Shown here piece by piece: positions 41,612 to 50,706 of a stretch of 64,000 nucleotides of DNA. The notes under the pieces are model-generated. The model was not told where the DNA came from, made no database searches, and saw nothing but the letters and a program-made list of their open reading frames with translations. A program made the position numbers and the translations under genes. Numbering within the stretch: position 1 is the first letter of the stretch; every line of letters starts with the position of its first letter. Location of the stretch: assembly GCF_029369745.1 (NCBI RefSeq), contig NZ_CP120210.1, positions 4,588,001 through 4,652,000 of the forward strand. Reading direction: 5' to 3'. This DNA comes from Amycolatopsis sp. QT-25. GTDB lineage: Bacteria > Actinomycetota > Actinomycetes > Mycobacteriales > Pseudonocardiaceae.

Positions 41612-41641
41612 CTTCCGAACCTAACCGGATGACACGGACGA

Positions 41642-43972
41642 TCACGAAGCCGAAGTGACCCGATACACGTCGTAAACGCCCTCCACGCCCCGGACCACCT
41701 TCAGCACGTGGCCGAGGTGCTTCGGGTCGCCCATCTCGAACGAGAACCGGCTGACCGCGACCCGGTCGCGTGACGTCGTCACCGACGCGGACAGGATGTT
41801 GACCTTCTCGTCCGCGAGCACCTTGGTGACGTCCGAGAGCAGCCGGTGCCGGTCCAGCGCCTCGACCTGGATCGCGACCAGGAACACCGAAGACGCCGAA
41901 GGCGCCCATTCCACCTCGACCAGCCGTTCGGGCTGCGCGGTCAGGTCGTCGGCGTTGGTGCAATCCGTTCGGTGCACGCTGACACCGCCGCCGCGGGTGA
42001 CGAAACCGAGGATCTCGTCGCCGGGCACCGGCGTGCAGCAACGGGCGAGTTTGGCCCAGACGTCGCTGGCACCCTTCACCACGACACCGACGTCGTTCGA
42101 GCCGCGGCGGCGGGTGACGGTGGACGGCGTCGCGCGCTCGGCGAGCTCCTCCTCCGCCTCGTCGACGCCGCCGATGAGCGCGACCAGACGCTGCACGACG
42201 TGCTTCGCGCTGGTGTGCCCCTCGCCGACGGCGGCGTAGAGCGAGCTGATGTCGGGATGCCGGAGTTCGGTGGCGACCGCGCCCATCGACTCGGCGGAGA
42301 CCAGCCGCTGGATCGGGAGGCCGACCTTGCGGACCTCCTTGGTGATGGCCTCCTTGCCGCCTTCGATCGCCTCGTCGCGGCGTTCCTTGGCGAACCACTG
42401 CCGGATCTTCGCGCGGGCCTTGGGCGAGCCGGCGAACTGAAGCCAGTCACGGCTCGGCCCCGCCGTTTCGGCCTTCGAGGTGAAGATCTCGATGACCTCG
42501 CCGTTCTCCAGCTTGCGTTCGAGCGCGACGAGCCTGCCGTTGACGCGGGCGCCGATGCAGCGGTGCCCGACCTCGGTGTGCACGGCGTAGGCGAAGTCGA
42601 CCGGCGTCGAATCGACCGGCAGCGTGATCACGTCACCCTTGGGCGTGAACACGAAGATCTCGCGCGACGCGAGCTCGTAGCGCAGTGACTCGAGGAAGTC
42701 GCCCGGGTCCGCGGCTTCACGCTGCCAGTCGAGGAGCTGGCGCATCCACGCCATCTCGTCGACGTCCACGGCGTTCCCGTTGTGGGTGCCCTTGGTCTCC
42801 TTGTACCGCCAGTGCGCGGCGATGCCGTACTCGGCGGTGCGGTGCATCTCGTAGGTGCGGATCTGGACTTCCAGCGGTTTGCCGTCCGGCCCGATCACCG
42901 TGGTGTGCAACGACTGGTAGACGCCGAACCGCGGCTGCGCGATGTAGTCCTTGAACCGGCCGGGGACCGGCTGCCACAGCGCGTGGACGACACCCATCGC
43001 GGCGTAGCAGTCGCGGACGTCCTCGACCAGGATCCGCACGCCCACCAGGTCGTGGATGTCGTCCAGGTCGCGCCCGCGGACGATCATCTTCTGGTGGATC
43101 GAGTAGTAGTGCTTCGGCCTGCCCTCGACCTTGGCGGTGATCCGCGAGCCTTCGAGGTTGCCGGTCAGTTCGGTGATCACCGAACGCAGGTACGTGTCGC
43201 GCGAAGGCGCGCGATCGGCGACCAGGCGGACGATCTCGTCGTACTTCTTCGGCTGCAGGATGGCGAACGCCAGATCCTCCAGCTCCCATTTGACCGTCGC
43301 CATGCCGAGCCGGTGCGCCAGCGGGGCGAGGACCTCGAGAGTTTCGCGCGCCTTGCGGGCCTGCTTCTCGGGCGGCAGGAAGCGCATCGTGCGCATGTTG
43401 TGCAGCCGGTCGGCCAGCTTGATGACCAGGACGCGCGGATCCCGCGCCATCGCGATGACCATCTTGCGGATGGTTTCGGCCTCGGCCGCCGTGCCGAGCT
43501 TGACCTTGTCCAATTTGGTGACGCCGTCGACGAGCTCGCCGACCTTCTCGCCGAAGTCCGCTTTCAGGCTCTCCAGCGAGTAGCCGGTGTCTTCGACGGT
43601 GTCGTGCAGCAGCGCGGCGACCAGCGTCGTGGTGTCCATGCCGAGTTCGGCGAGGATGGTCGCGACCGCGAGCGGATGCGTGATGTACGGGTCGCCGGAC
43701 TTGCGCCGCTGCTCCCGATGGAGTTCTTCGGCGACGTCGTAGGCGCGCTGGAGCTGCGCGAGATCGGCGTTCGGATGCAGCTCGCGGTGGATGACGGCGA
43801 GCGGTTCGAGTACCTGCTTGACCGGCGCGGCGCGCTGCGCGGTGATCCGCCGGGCGAGCCGGGCACGGACGCGGCGCGTCGCGGACGGTGTCGGCGCGGC
43901 CCCCTGTCGCGTCGCACCGTTCTGCTCGGTGCCGTCCTTCGAGGACACCGCGGCATCGAGCTCTTGGCTCAC
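41642..43972 (-). CDS. relA: Bifunctional (p)ppGpp synthetase/hydrolase RelA/SpoT
   Basis: 776 residues from a GTG five bases after AGGAGG. The hydrolase HD site is intact (L-L-H-D-T-V-E-D-T, about 122-130). The synthetase region carries D-L-D-D-I-H-D-L-V-G-V-R-I and Y-Q-S-L-H-T-T-V, followed by the TGS domain (F-V-F-T-P-K-G-D-V-I-T-L-P) and a C-terminal ACT domain. Length and layout match long actinobacterial Rel enzymes. It sets (p)ppGpp levels for the stringent response. The position downstream of apt and secDF is conserved in actinobacteria. Confidence 0.96.
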   Translation of the reverse strand: MSQELDAAVSSKDGTEQNGATRQGAAPTPSATRRVRARLARRITAQRAAPVKQVLEPLAVIHRELHPNADLAQLQRAYDVAEELHREQRRKSGDPYITHPLAVATILAELGMDTTTLVAALLHDTVEDTGYSLESLKADFGEKVGELVDGVTKLDKVKLGTAAEAETIRKMVIAMARDPRVLVIKLADRLHNMRTMRFLPPEKQARKARETLEVLAPLAHRLGMATVKWELEDLAFAILQPKKYDEIVRLVADRAPSRDTYLRSVITELTGNLEGSRITAKVEGRPKHYYSIHQKMIVRGRDLDDIHDLVGVRILVEDVRDCYAAMGVVHALWQPVPGRFKDYIAQPRFGVYQSLHTTVIGPDGKPLEVQIRTYEMHRTAEYGIAAHWRYKETKGTHNGNAVDVDEMAWMRQLLDWQREAADPGDFLESLRYELASREIFVFTPKGDVITLPVDSTPVDFAYAVHTEVGHRCIGARVNGRLVALERKLENGEVIEIFTSKAETAGPSRDWLQFAGSPKARAKIRQWFAKERRDEAIEGGKEAITKEVRKVGLPIQRLVSAESMGAVATELRHPDISSLYAAVGEGHTSAKHVVQRLVALIGGVDEAEEELAERATPSTVTRRRGSNDVGVVVKGASDVWAKLARCCTPVPGDEILGFVTRGGGVSVHRTDCTNADDLTAQPERLVEVEWAPSASSVFLVAIQVEALDRHRLLSDVTKVLADEKVNILSASVTTSRDRVAVSRFSFEMGDPKHLGHVLKVVRGVEGVYDVYRVTSAS

Positions 43973-44050
43973 CCGCACCTCCTGCGCTTCGTGCGGCCTT
44001 CGGACGTCAAGCGTAGCCGCTCCGCCTCGCGGCACACGGGGGATGCCCGC

Positions 44051-44569
44051 TCAACACACCCGGAGAGCCTCCACACGACGCCCGTCGAGCACGGAACGAC
44101 CGCTGAGCGCGGCGAGTTCCATGACCACCGAAACCCCGGTGACCTGCGCCTTCGCCTCCTCCAGCAGTTCGCAGGTGGCCGCGACCGTGCCGCCGGTGGC
44201 GAGCACGTCGTCGAGGACCGCGACACGCTGACCGGGCGCGACGACACCTTCGGGGAGTTCGACGGCCGCGGTGCCGTACTCCAGCTTGTACCCGACCCGG
44301 CCCGCGACACGCGGCAGCTTGCCGGGCTTGCGAATCAAGGCGACACCGAGACCGCGGGAGTAGCCGACGGCGGCGGCGAGCAGGAACCCGCGCGCTTCCA
44401 CTCCTGCCAGCAGGTCGGCGTCGGGATCGACGGTGGCGGCCAGCGCGTCGATGACGGCCTTGAAGCCCGCCGCGTCGGCGAACAGCGGACTCAGGTCCCG
44501 GAACAGCACGCCGGGTTCCGGGAAGTCCGGCACCTCGGCGATCAGGTCGAGTGCGTTGTCCAGCTCCAT
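44051..44569 (-). CDS. apt: Adenine phosphoribosyltransferase
   Basis: 172 residues. The PRPP-binding motif V-L-D-D-V-L-A-T-G-G-T is clear, as are F-R-D-L-S-P-L and E-A-R-G-F-L, which are typical of adenine PRTases. It salvages adenine and PRPP to AMP in the cytosol. Between secF and relA, its usual actinobacterial place; a long palindrome separates it from secF. Confidence 0.94.
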   Translation of the reverse strand: MELDNALDLIAEVPDFPEPGVLFRDLSPLFADAAGFKAVIDALAATVDPDADLLAGVEARGFLLAAAVGYSRGLGVALIRKPGKLPRVAGRVGYKLEYGTAAVELPEGVVAPGQRVAVLDDVLATGGTVAATCELLEEAKAQVTGVSVVMELAALSGRSVLDGRRVEALRVC

Positions 44570-44610
44570 GTACTTCCCTGCTCTCGAACTCGCCTGTGTT
44601 CGTGACCGGT

Positions 44611-44665
44611 CGCTATGAAGGGACCTTTCCTTGCAAATTTTGCAAGGAAAGGTCCCTTCATAGCG
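44611..44665. repeat. 55-bp perfect palindrome between secF and apt
   Basis: 27-bp perfect arms (44611-44637 and 44639-44665) around a single central base. The left arm runs CGCTATGAAGGGACCTTTCC before continuing into TTGCAAA. Located between two minus-strand genes of the same block. Confidence 0.8.
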
Positions 44666-44679
44666 CTTGAAAGCCGGTT

Positions 44680-45885
44680 CTACCGCTTGCGCTTGCCCGA
44701 CGGACGGCCCTTGTGGGCCTTTTGGTTCCGGGCGGGGACACTCGCCGCGGCGGCGTACGCCTTCTCCTTGCGGAGCTCGGCGGCCAGGGAGTCCTCGTCG
44801 GCCGGGTCGAAGTCGTCATCGCGTTCGGCGGCGGCCTTGCGGGCCTGGTTCGCGCGTCGCGAGGCGACCCGATCGGCCTGCTGCCGGTACTTCGGGTCAC
44901 GCATCTTGAAGTCGACCAGCAGCGGGGTCGCCAGCGCGACCGACGACAGCACGCCGACCACGGTGCCGGTGAGCTGCACGAGCGCGAGCTCCTGCAGGGT
45001 GCCGGAACCGAGCAGGAGGTAGCCGATCACCAGCAGCCCGAGGATCGGCAGCGCCGCGATCAACGAGGTGTTGAACGAACGCATCAGCGTCTGGTTCAAC
45101 GCCAGGTTCGCCGCTTCCGCGTAGGTCCGGCGGGTCAGGCCGAGCAGGCCGCGGGTGTTCTCGCGGACCTTGTCGAACACCACCACCGTGTCGTACAGCG
45201 AGAACCCGAGGATGGTCAGCAGACCGATCACCGTCGCCGGCGTGACCTCGAAACCGATCAGCGAGTACACACCCGCCGTCACCACGATGTCGTTCAGCAG
45301 GGTGACCAGTGCCGCGGCCGCCATCCGGGGGTCGAAGTACAACGCCAGGAACAACGTGACCGCCAGCAGGAAGACCCCGAGCGCGATCAGCGCCTGCCGA
45401 GAGATCTCCCCGCCCCAGGACGCGCTCACCGCGCTGTCACTGATCGCCTGGACGCTGGGCTGGCCGGAGGTCCCGATGGGGCCCAGTTCCTGGAACAGGG
45501 CCTGCTTCACCTTGGCGACCTGGGCCGAGTCCAAGGTGTCCGACCGGAGCTGAATGGTGGACGAGACGCCGCTGCCGACCTTCTGTGCCTCGTCGGCGGG
45601 CTTGCCCAGCGCGGAGGCGAAGACCTCTTTGGCCCGCTCTTCGGTGATCTGCCCGCTCTTGCCGTTGGCGGGCATCTGAATCTGGGTGCCGCCTTCGAAG
45701 TCGATGCCGAAGTTGAACCCCTTGATCCCCATCGACGCGATGCACACCAGTACAAGCGCACCGAAGAAGAGATACCAGCGCTTGCGGGCGCCGACGACGT
45801 TGAAGACGCCGCTGCCCACGTACAGGCGGTGGAAGACGCTCTCGTGCTTGTTCTCGGTGGTGTTCTTCTCGTCGACCACGGTCAC
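44680..45885 (-). CDS. secF: Protein translocase subunit SecF
   Basis: 401 residues. One membrane helix after residue 35, the periplasmic domain with F-G-I-D-F-E-G-G-T, then five helices containing L-Y-D-T-V-V-V-F-D-K-V-R-E-N and the terminal Lys/Arg-rich cytosolic tail (last 60 residues). SecF works with SecD to pull proteins out of the Sec channel using the proton gradient. Its ATG overlaps the secD stop by four bases (45882-45885). A palindrome separates its end from apt. Confidence 0.95.
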   Translation of the reverse strand: MTVVDEKNTTENKHESVFHRLYVGSGVFNVVGARKRWYLFFGALVLVCIASMGIKGFNFGIDFEGGTQIQMPANGKSGQITEERAKEVFASALGKPADEAQKVGSGVSSTIQLRSDTLDSAQVAKVKQALFQELGPIGTSGQPSVQAISDSAVSASWGGEISRQALIALGVFLLAVTLFLALYFDPRMAAAALVTLLNDIVVTAGVYSLIGFEVTPATVIGLLTILGFSLYDTVVVFDKVRENTRGLLGLTRRTYAEAANLALNQTLMRSFNTSLIAALPILGLLVIGYLLLGSGTLQELALVQLTGTVVGVLSSVALATPLLVDFKMRDPKYRQQADRVASRRANQARKAAAERDDDFDPADEDSLAAELRKEKAYAAAASVPARNQKAHKGRPSGKRKR

Positions 45886-47576
45886 GCCTCCTTGACGTTC
45901 GGGCGACCGGTGGCGGGACGGGCCGCCTTGCGCTCCGAGCCCAGCTGCTGCACGGCGCCGAGGCCGAGGTTCTTGGGATTGGACAGGAACTTCGACTTCG
46001 ACCGGGAGACCATCGCGACCAGCGGATGCGTCACGAGGTAGACCACGACGAGGTCGAGCACCGTCGACATGCCGAGGGTGAACGCGAAGCCCTTCACGTC
46101 ACCGACGGCCAGCAGGTAGAGGACCGCCGCGGCGAGGAAGCTGACCGCGTCCGCCGCGAGAATCGTGCGCTGGGCCCGAGACCAGCCGCGCGGGACCGCG
46201 GATCGGAAGGATCTGCCTTCGCGGATTTCGTCCTTCAACCGTTCGAAGTAGATGACGAACGAGTCCGCGGTGATACCGATCGCGATGATCAGGCCCGCCA
46301 CGCCCGCGAGGTCGAGGGTGTACCCGATCCACCGCCCCAGCAGCACCAGGACGCCGTACACGATCGCGAACGACAAACCGAGCGACAGAATCGTCAGCAG
46401 GCCGAGCAGCCGGTAATAGAACATGCAGTAGACGAACACGGCCAGCAGGCCGATACCGCCGGCGAGGAGGCCCGCCTGCAGCGACGCGAGACCCAGCGTC
46501 GCGGACACCGTGGTCGCGTCCGAGGACTCGAACGACAGCGGCAGCGAACCGTACTTCAGCACATCCGCCAGGTCCTTCGCCTCGGTCTGGCTGAATCGGC
46601 CGGTGATCTGCGTCTGACCGCCGAGGATCGCGGCCTGGATGGTCGGCGCGGAGACGACCTGCGTGTCGAGGACGAACGCGGCCTGCTTCTGGACGTTCTT
46701 CGAAGTGAAGTCGCCCCAGATCCGGGAACCTTCACCCTTGAAGTTCAGGTTGACGACCCACTGGGAGTTCTGGGTGTCGTAACCGGAAGAGGCGTCGGAG
46801 ATCTCGGTTCCGGGGAGGAACTCCGGCTCCAGCAAGTACTTCATGGTGTTCTTGTCACCGCAGGCGACCAACGGTTTGTCGGTGAGGTCGTTACCGACCA
46901 GCGGGTCCGAGATCTTGGGGTCGCAGTTGAGCGCCGCGAAGGCCTTTTCGACCGCGGCGGCCTGCTTCGCCTGGTCCGTCGACAACAGATCGGGGTTCTG
47001 CCGGAGGCTCCGGGCCTCCTCGATCTCCTTCTTGGTCTTCTCGTCCGCGTTCTCGTCCGGTTGCTGCTGCGGCGGCGCGCCGACGGCGCCACCGCCGCCG
47101 TTGGCCGGGCTGCTCGGCGGAGCGCTCGCGCCGGGGGCACCCGACGACGTGGGCGGCGCCGAAGCGGGCGGGGCCGACGGCTGCGGGACCGGGGTCACCG
47201 GCTGCGACGTCACGACCTTCCGGAAGCCCAGCTTCGCGGTCTTGCCCAGGGACTTGGCCTGGTCGCCCTGCTCACCGGGGACGGTGATGACGACGTTGCT
47301 GCCGTCGAGGATGACCTCGGTGCCGCTGACGCCGATTCCGTTGACCCGGCGCTCGATGATCGAGCGGGCCTGTTCGAGGGACTCTCGCGGGGGGTCGCCG
47401 CCGTCGGGATTACGGGCGGTGAGGGTGACCCTCGTGCCGCCCTGCAGATCGATACCGAGCTTCGGCGTCGGCTTGCCGCTACCGGTGAAGAACACCAGGG
47501 CGTACAGCGCCACCACGATCAGGGCGAAGAAGGCGAGATAGCGTCCCGGGCGGAGATGCCCGGCCGGTGCGGCCAC
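45882..47576 (-). CDS. secD: Protein translocase subunit SecD
   Basis: 564 residues, starting at the GTG at 47576 so that the product begins A-A-P-A-G-H-L-R-P-G-R-Y-L, as other actinobacterial SecD proteins do; a GTG 20 codons upstream is less likely. Key motifs are L-G-I-D-L-Q-G-G-T-R-V and G-S-G-K-P. The periplasmic domain contains an unusual 70-residue Pro/Ser/Ala/Gln-rich insertion (about 130-190) before the L-G-G-Q-T-Q-I-T-G stretch. A block of five helices ends the protein. Partner of SecF, overlapping it by four bases. Confidence 0.94.
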   Translation of the reverse strand: MAAPAGHLRPGRYLAFFALIVVALYALVFFTGSGKPTPKLGIDLQGGTRVTLTARNPDGGDPPRESLEQARSIIERRVNGIGVSGTEVILDGSNVVITVPGEQGDQAKSLGKTAKLGFRKVVTSQPVTPVPQPSAPPASAPPTSSGAPGASAPPSSPANGGGGAVGAPPQQQPDENADEKTKKEIEEARSLRQNPDLLSTDQAKQAAAVEKAFAALNCDPKISDPLVGNDLTDKPLVACGDKNTMKYLLEPEFLPGTEISDASSGYDTQNSQWVVNLNFKGEGSRIWGDFTSKNVQKQAAFVLDTQVVSAPTIQAAILGGQTQITGRFSQTEAKDLADVLKYGSLPLSFESSDATTVSATLGLASLQAGLLAGGIGLLAVFVYCMFYYRLLGLLTILSLGLSFAIVYGVLVLLGRWIGYTLDLAGVAGLIIAIGITADSFVIYFERLKDEIREGRSFRSAVPRGWSRAQRTILAADAVSFLAAAVLYLLAVGDVKGFAFTLGMSTVLDLVVVYLVTHPLVAMVSRSKSKFLSNPKNLGLGAVQQLGSERKAARPATGRPNVKEA

Positions 47577-47716
47577 TGTGCTTCGGTCTCCTCGGACGGA
47601 CTGGGTGTTCCCCAATGGACTTGGCTGTTCACGCACCGGACGGGAGTCCGGTGGTACCGCGAACCTGCCCCGACGACGGCGCCCGGTGAACGGGCACGAC
47701 TATGACGGCGGACACG

Positions 47717-47750
47717 CACGCAGCACCGAGACACTACTCGGTGCTGCGTG
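47717..47750. terminator. Hairpin between yajC and secD
   Basis: Perfect 14-bp arms CACGCAGCACCGAG (47717-47730) and its complement (47737-47750) around a 6-base loop. It may partly terminate yajC transcription upstream of secD. The remaining 230-base gap has no gene. Confidence 0.6.
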
Positions 47751-47808
47751 AGCCCGGCGTTGGCCCCGCACCTACGAAAGTCTGGTGTCGGGGATGGCCT
47801 TACAACCG

Positions 47809-48216
47809 CTACTTCTTGCCGTGCTCCAGCGGAGGAGCGATCTGCGCGCCCGACTTCTCCTCGACGCGCTCGTCGTCCTTCGACTCGACGACCGGCTTCT
47901 CGACGACGGCTTCGTCGTCGATCGCGTCAGCGTCGTCTACGTCGGTCTCGACGACCGGCTCGACCTTCTCGCGGACGGCCTGACGCAGCCAGGTGGTCAC
48001 GACACCGGGGGCGATCTCGAGGTCGATCGTGGTGTCGGCGGAAGCGTCGGCGACAGAGGCGTAGAGACCGGAGGTGGTCATCACCCGGTCACCGGGAGCC
48101 AGGCTCGAGAGCAGCTCCTGCTGCGCTGCCGCCGCCTTCTTCTGCTTACGGGTGCCCATGACGAGCGGAATCGCCACAACGAGCATCAGGAGCAGCGGCA
48201 GCAATAACTGGTTCAT
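47809..48216 (-). CDS. yajC: Preprotein translocase accessory subunit YajC
   Basis: 135 residues from the ATG at 48216 with GGAG upstream. One N-terminal membrane helix (2-19), then G-T-R-K-Q-K-K-A-A-A, and the YajC core L-A-P-G-D-R-V-M-T-T-S-G-L. The C-terminal 50 residues are acidic (D-V-D-D-A-D-A-I-D-D-E). YajC associates with SecDF. It is followed by a hairpin and then secD. Confidence 0.92.
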   Translation of the reverse strand: MNQLLLPLLLMLVVAIPLVMGTRKQKKAAAAQQELLSSLAPGDRVMTTSGLYASVADASADTTIDLEIAPGVVTTWLRQAVREKVEPVVETDVDDADAIDDEAVVEKPVVESKDDERVEEKSGAQIAPPLEHGKK

Positions 48217-48361
48217 GATTCTCCATTTCGAGCGGACGCCGCGCGGTGCGCTGTTTTGTCCGGTTTGGCGGGGTGTGCTCTCTCCGAGTGTGCCAGGCGC
48301 CAGCGGAAACTCCACCACCACCCGTCGTCTCCACGGGCCCCTGGCCGCGTGGACGGCCCGG

Positions 48362-49438
48362 TCAGTCCTGGTCGAACAGGTTCGGTCCGCCCTGCTCGCC
48401 ACGAGTGGCACCGGCCGGGGCCGGCAGGCCGAGGTGTTCCCAGGCGGCCGCTGTGGCGACCCGGCCGCGAGGAGTGCGGGCGAGCATACCGGCGCGGACC
48501 AGGTAAGGCTCACACACCTCTTCGACGGTGGTCGGTTCTTCCCCCACCGCGACGGCCAGGGTGGACACGCCGACCGGGCCGCCGCCGAAGGAGCGGACCA
48601 GCGCGGTCAGCACCGCGCGGTCGAGCCTGTCGAGACCGAGTTCGTCGACGTCGTAGACCTTCAGCGCGGCACGCGCGATCTTGCGCGTGACCTTGCCGTC
48701 GGCCCGGACCTCGGCGTAGTCGCGCACCCGGCGCAGGAGCCGGTTCGCGATACGAGGTGTGCCGCGGGAGCGCCGGGCGATCTCCGCGCAGCCGTCCCGG
48801 TCGATGTCGATGTCGAGGATCGTGGCGGCGCGGCGGGCGACGAGTTCCAGTTCGCTGTCGCTGTAGAACTCCATCTGCCCGGTGAAACCGAACCGGTCGC
48901 GCAGCGGGCCGGTCAGCGAACCGGACCTGGTCGTGGCTCCGACCAGGGTGAACGGCGCGATTTCCAGCGGGATGCTGGTGGCGCCGGGCCCCTTGCCGAC
49001 GACGACGTCGACGCGGAAGTCCTCCATCGCGAGGTACAGCATCTCCTCGGCGGGGCGGGCGATGCGATGGATCTCGTCGATGAACAGGACGTCACCGGGC
49101 GCCAGGTTGGACAGCATCGCGGCCAGATCGCCCGCGCGTTCCAGCGCCGGTCCGGAGGTGATCCGGATGGCGGCGTCGAGTTCGGCGGCGACGATCATCG
49201 CCATACTCGTCTTGCCCAGTCCCGGCGGGCCGGAGAGCAGGACGTGATCCGGCGGGACCCCCCGGCGGCGCGCGCTTTCCAGAACGAGTTCGAGCTGTTC
49301 GCGCACCCGCGGCTGGCCGACGAACTCGTCCAGCTTGCGGGGGCGCAGCGTGGTCTCGACCTCGCGTTCGCCGGTCTGCGGCAACGCCGAAAGCGTCTCG
49401 TCGTCGGCGTCGAAATCCGTCACGGCTTCATAGTCCAT
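48362..49438 (-). CDS. ruvB: Holliday junction branch-migration helicase RuvB
   Basis: 358 residues. Walker A is G-P-P-G-L-G-K-T, Walker B V-L-F-I-D-E-I-H-R, and the sensor I region T-L-V-G-A-T-T-R-S-G. The C-terminal winged helix ends R-T-P-R-G-R-V-A-T, as in other RuvB proteins. It is the motor of the RuvABC resolvasome. The start lies 9 bases downstream of ruvA. Confidence 0.96.
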   Translation of the reverse strand: MDYEAVTDFDADDETLSALPQTGEREVETTLRPRKLDEFVGQPRVREQLELVLESARRRGVPPDHVLLSGPPGLGKTSMAMIVAAELDAAIRITSGPALERAGDLAAMLSNLAPGDVLFIDEIHRIARPAEEMLYLAMEDFRVDVVVGKGPGATSIPLEIAPFTLVGATTRSGSLTGPLRDRFGFTGQMEFYSDSELELVARRAATILDIDIDRDGCAEIARRSRGTPRIANRLLRRVRDYAEVRADGKVTRKIARAALKVYDVDELGLDRLDRAVLTALVRSFGGGPVGVSTLAVAVGEEPTTVEEVCEPYLVRAGMLARTPRGRVATAAAWEHLGLPAPAGATRGEQGGPNLFDQD

Positions 49439-49447
49439 GTGGCGCCG

Positions 49448-50047
49448 CTACCGCTTCCGCCCGAGGCCTGCCAACGCGGCGCGCAACACGGAAGCCGTCG
49501 TGTGGCCTTCGCCTTCGCCGAGCACCTTGTCGACGGCCAGTTCGGCCTGCTTGGCCGGGAAGCCGAGGCCGGCGAGCGCTTCGACGACCTCCCCTCGCAG
49601 CGCGCCGGGTGCGACCACCGCCGGTGTGCCGTCGGTCGGGCCGGCGAGCGCGGTGACCTTGTCGCGCAGTTCGAGGGTGAGCCGCTCGGCGCCCTTGCGG
49701 CCGATGCCGGGCACCTGGGTGAGCACGGTGATGTTGCCTTCGACCAGCGCGGAGCGCAGTTTGTCGGGATCGAGGACGGCCAGTGTGGCGAGCGCGAGGC
49801 GTGGCCCGATCCCGGAGACCGTCTGCAGCAGGCCGAACAGTTCGCGGGCGTCGGCGTCGGCGAAGCCGAACAGCGTCAAGGAATCCTCGCGGACCACGAG
49901 CGCGGTGTGCAGCCTCGCCTCCTCGCCGCGGCGCAGCGTCGCGAGGGTGGCGGGTGTGGCCTGCACGGCGAAGCCCACTCCCCCGACCTCGATCACGACG
50001 TGGTCGAGACCGATGGAGAGGATTTCACCGCGTACCGAGGAGATCAT
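49448..50047 (-). CDS. ruvA: Holliday junction DNA-binding protein RuvA
   Basis: 199 residues from an ATG that overlaps the ruvC stop by four bases. M-I-S-S-V-R-G-E-I-L is the usual start, the helix-hairpin-helix motifs read V-S-G-I-G-P-R-L-A-L and V-P-G-I-G-R-K-G-A, and the C-terminal domain that contacts RuvB is present. RuvA holds the four-way junction while RuvB pumps the arms. Confidence 0.96.
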   Translation of the reverse strand: MISSVRGEILSIGLDHVVIEVGGVGFAVQATPATLATLRRGEEARLHTALVVREDSLTLFGFADADARELFGLLQTVSGIGPRLALATLAVLDPDKLRSALVEGNITVLTQVPGIGRKGAERLTLELRDKVTALAGPTDGTPAVVAPGALRGEVVEALAGLGFPAKQAELAVDKVLGEGEGHTTASVLRAALAGLGRKR

Positions 50048-50628
50048 CGAGCCGCTCCCTGCGTTTTGGCTTGTCTGGCCGCGGCGGCGAGCCTGGCCTT
50101 GTGGTTCTTGGCGATCTCGGCGGCCCTGGCCTCGGCTTCGGCGAGCCGGACACGCATCGGTTCGCGCCACAGATGGCAGATGGCGAGCGCGAGCGCGTCC
50201 GCGGCGTCCGCCGGATGCGGTTTGACCTCGAGGCCGAGCAGCCGCATGACCATACCGGTGACCTGCGCCTTGTCCGCGCGGCCGGAGCCCGTGACGGCGG
50301 CCTTGACCTCACTCGGGGTGTGGAACACGACGGGCAGCCCCCGTTTGGCCGCGGCGAGCGCGACGACCCCGCCCGCCTGCGCGGTGCCCATCGCGGTGCG
50401 CACGTTGTGCTGCGCGAAAACGCGTTCCACCGCGATGGCGTCGGGCTGGTAGCGATCCATCCACCGCTCCGCGGCGTCGGAGATCCCCAGCAGGCGCACG
50501 GACAGCTCGGCGTCCGGCGGGGTGCGCACGACGTCCACGGCCACGGCGCGGACGGTGCGGCCCGTGCCGCCGTCGACCACTCCGAGCCCACACCTGGTCA
50601 AACCGGGGTCGACCCCGAGTACCCGCAC
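50044..50628 (-). CDS. ruvC: Holliday junction endonuclease RuvC
   Basis: 194 residues. RNase H-like core: D-P-G-L-T-R-C-G near the N-terminus (Asp7), A-V-E-R-V-F (the catalytic Glu), then P-H-P-A-D-A-A-D-A with the last acids. The tail after residue 155 is an Ala/Arg/Lys-rich extension beyond the usual core. It cleaves Holliday junctions. First gene of ruvC-ruvA-ruvB, all on the minus strand. Confidence 0.95.
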   Translation of the reverse strand: MRVLGVDPGLTRCGLGVVDGGTGRTVRAVAVDVVRTPPDAELSVRLLGISDAAERWMDRYQPDAIAVERVFAQHNVRTAMGTAQAGGVVALAAAKRGLPVVFHTPSEVKAAVTGSGRADKAQVTGMVMRLLGLEVKPHPADAADALALAICHLWREPMRVRLAEAEARAAEIAKNHKARLAAAARQAKTQGAAR

Positions 50629-50706
50629 GCGTTTCCCTCCGCCGCTCCAGCGAACATCAGTTCGAGGCTGAGGCTACCCGGAGCCGTGGGCGGGCAGGAT
50701 GAGGAC

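Noticed and set aside
46026..47705. A long + strand open frame of 559 codons opposite secD
   Set aside because: It is antisense to secD, has no start signal and has the Arg/Asp/Gln-rich composition typical of the reverse frames of GC-rich genes.
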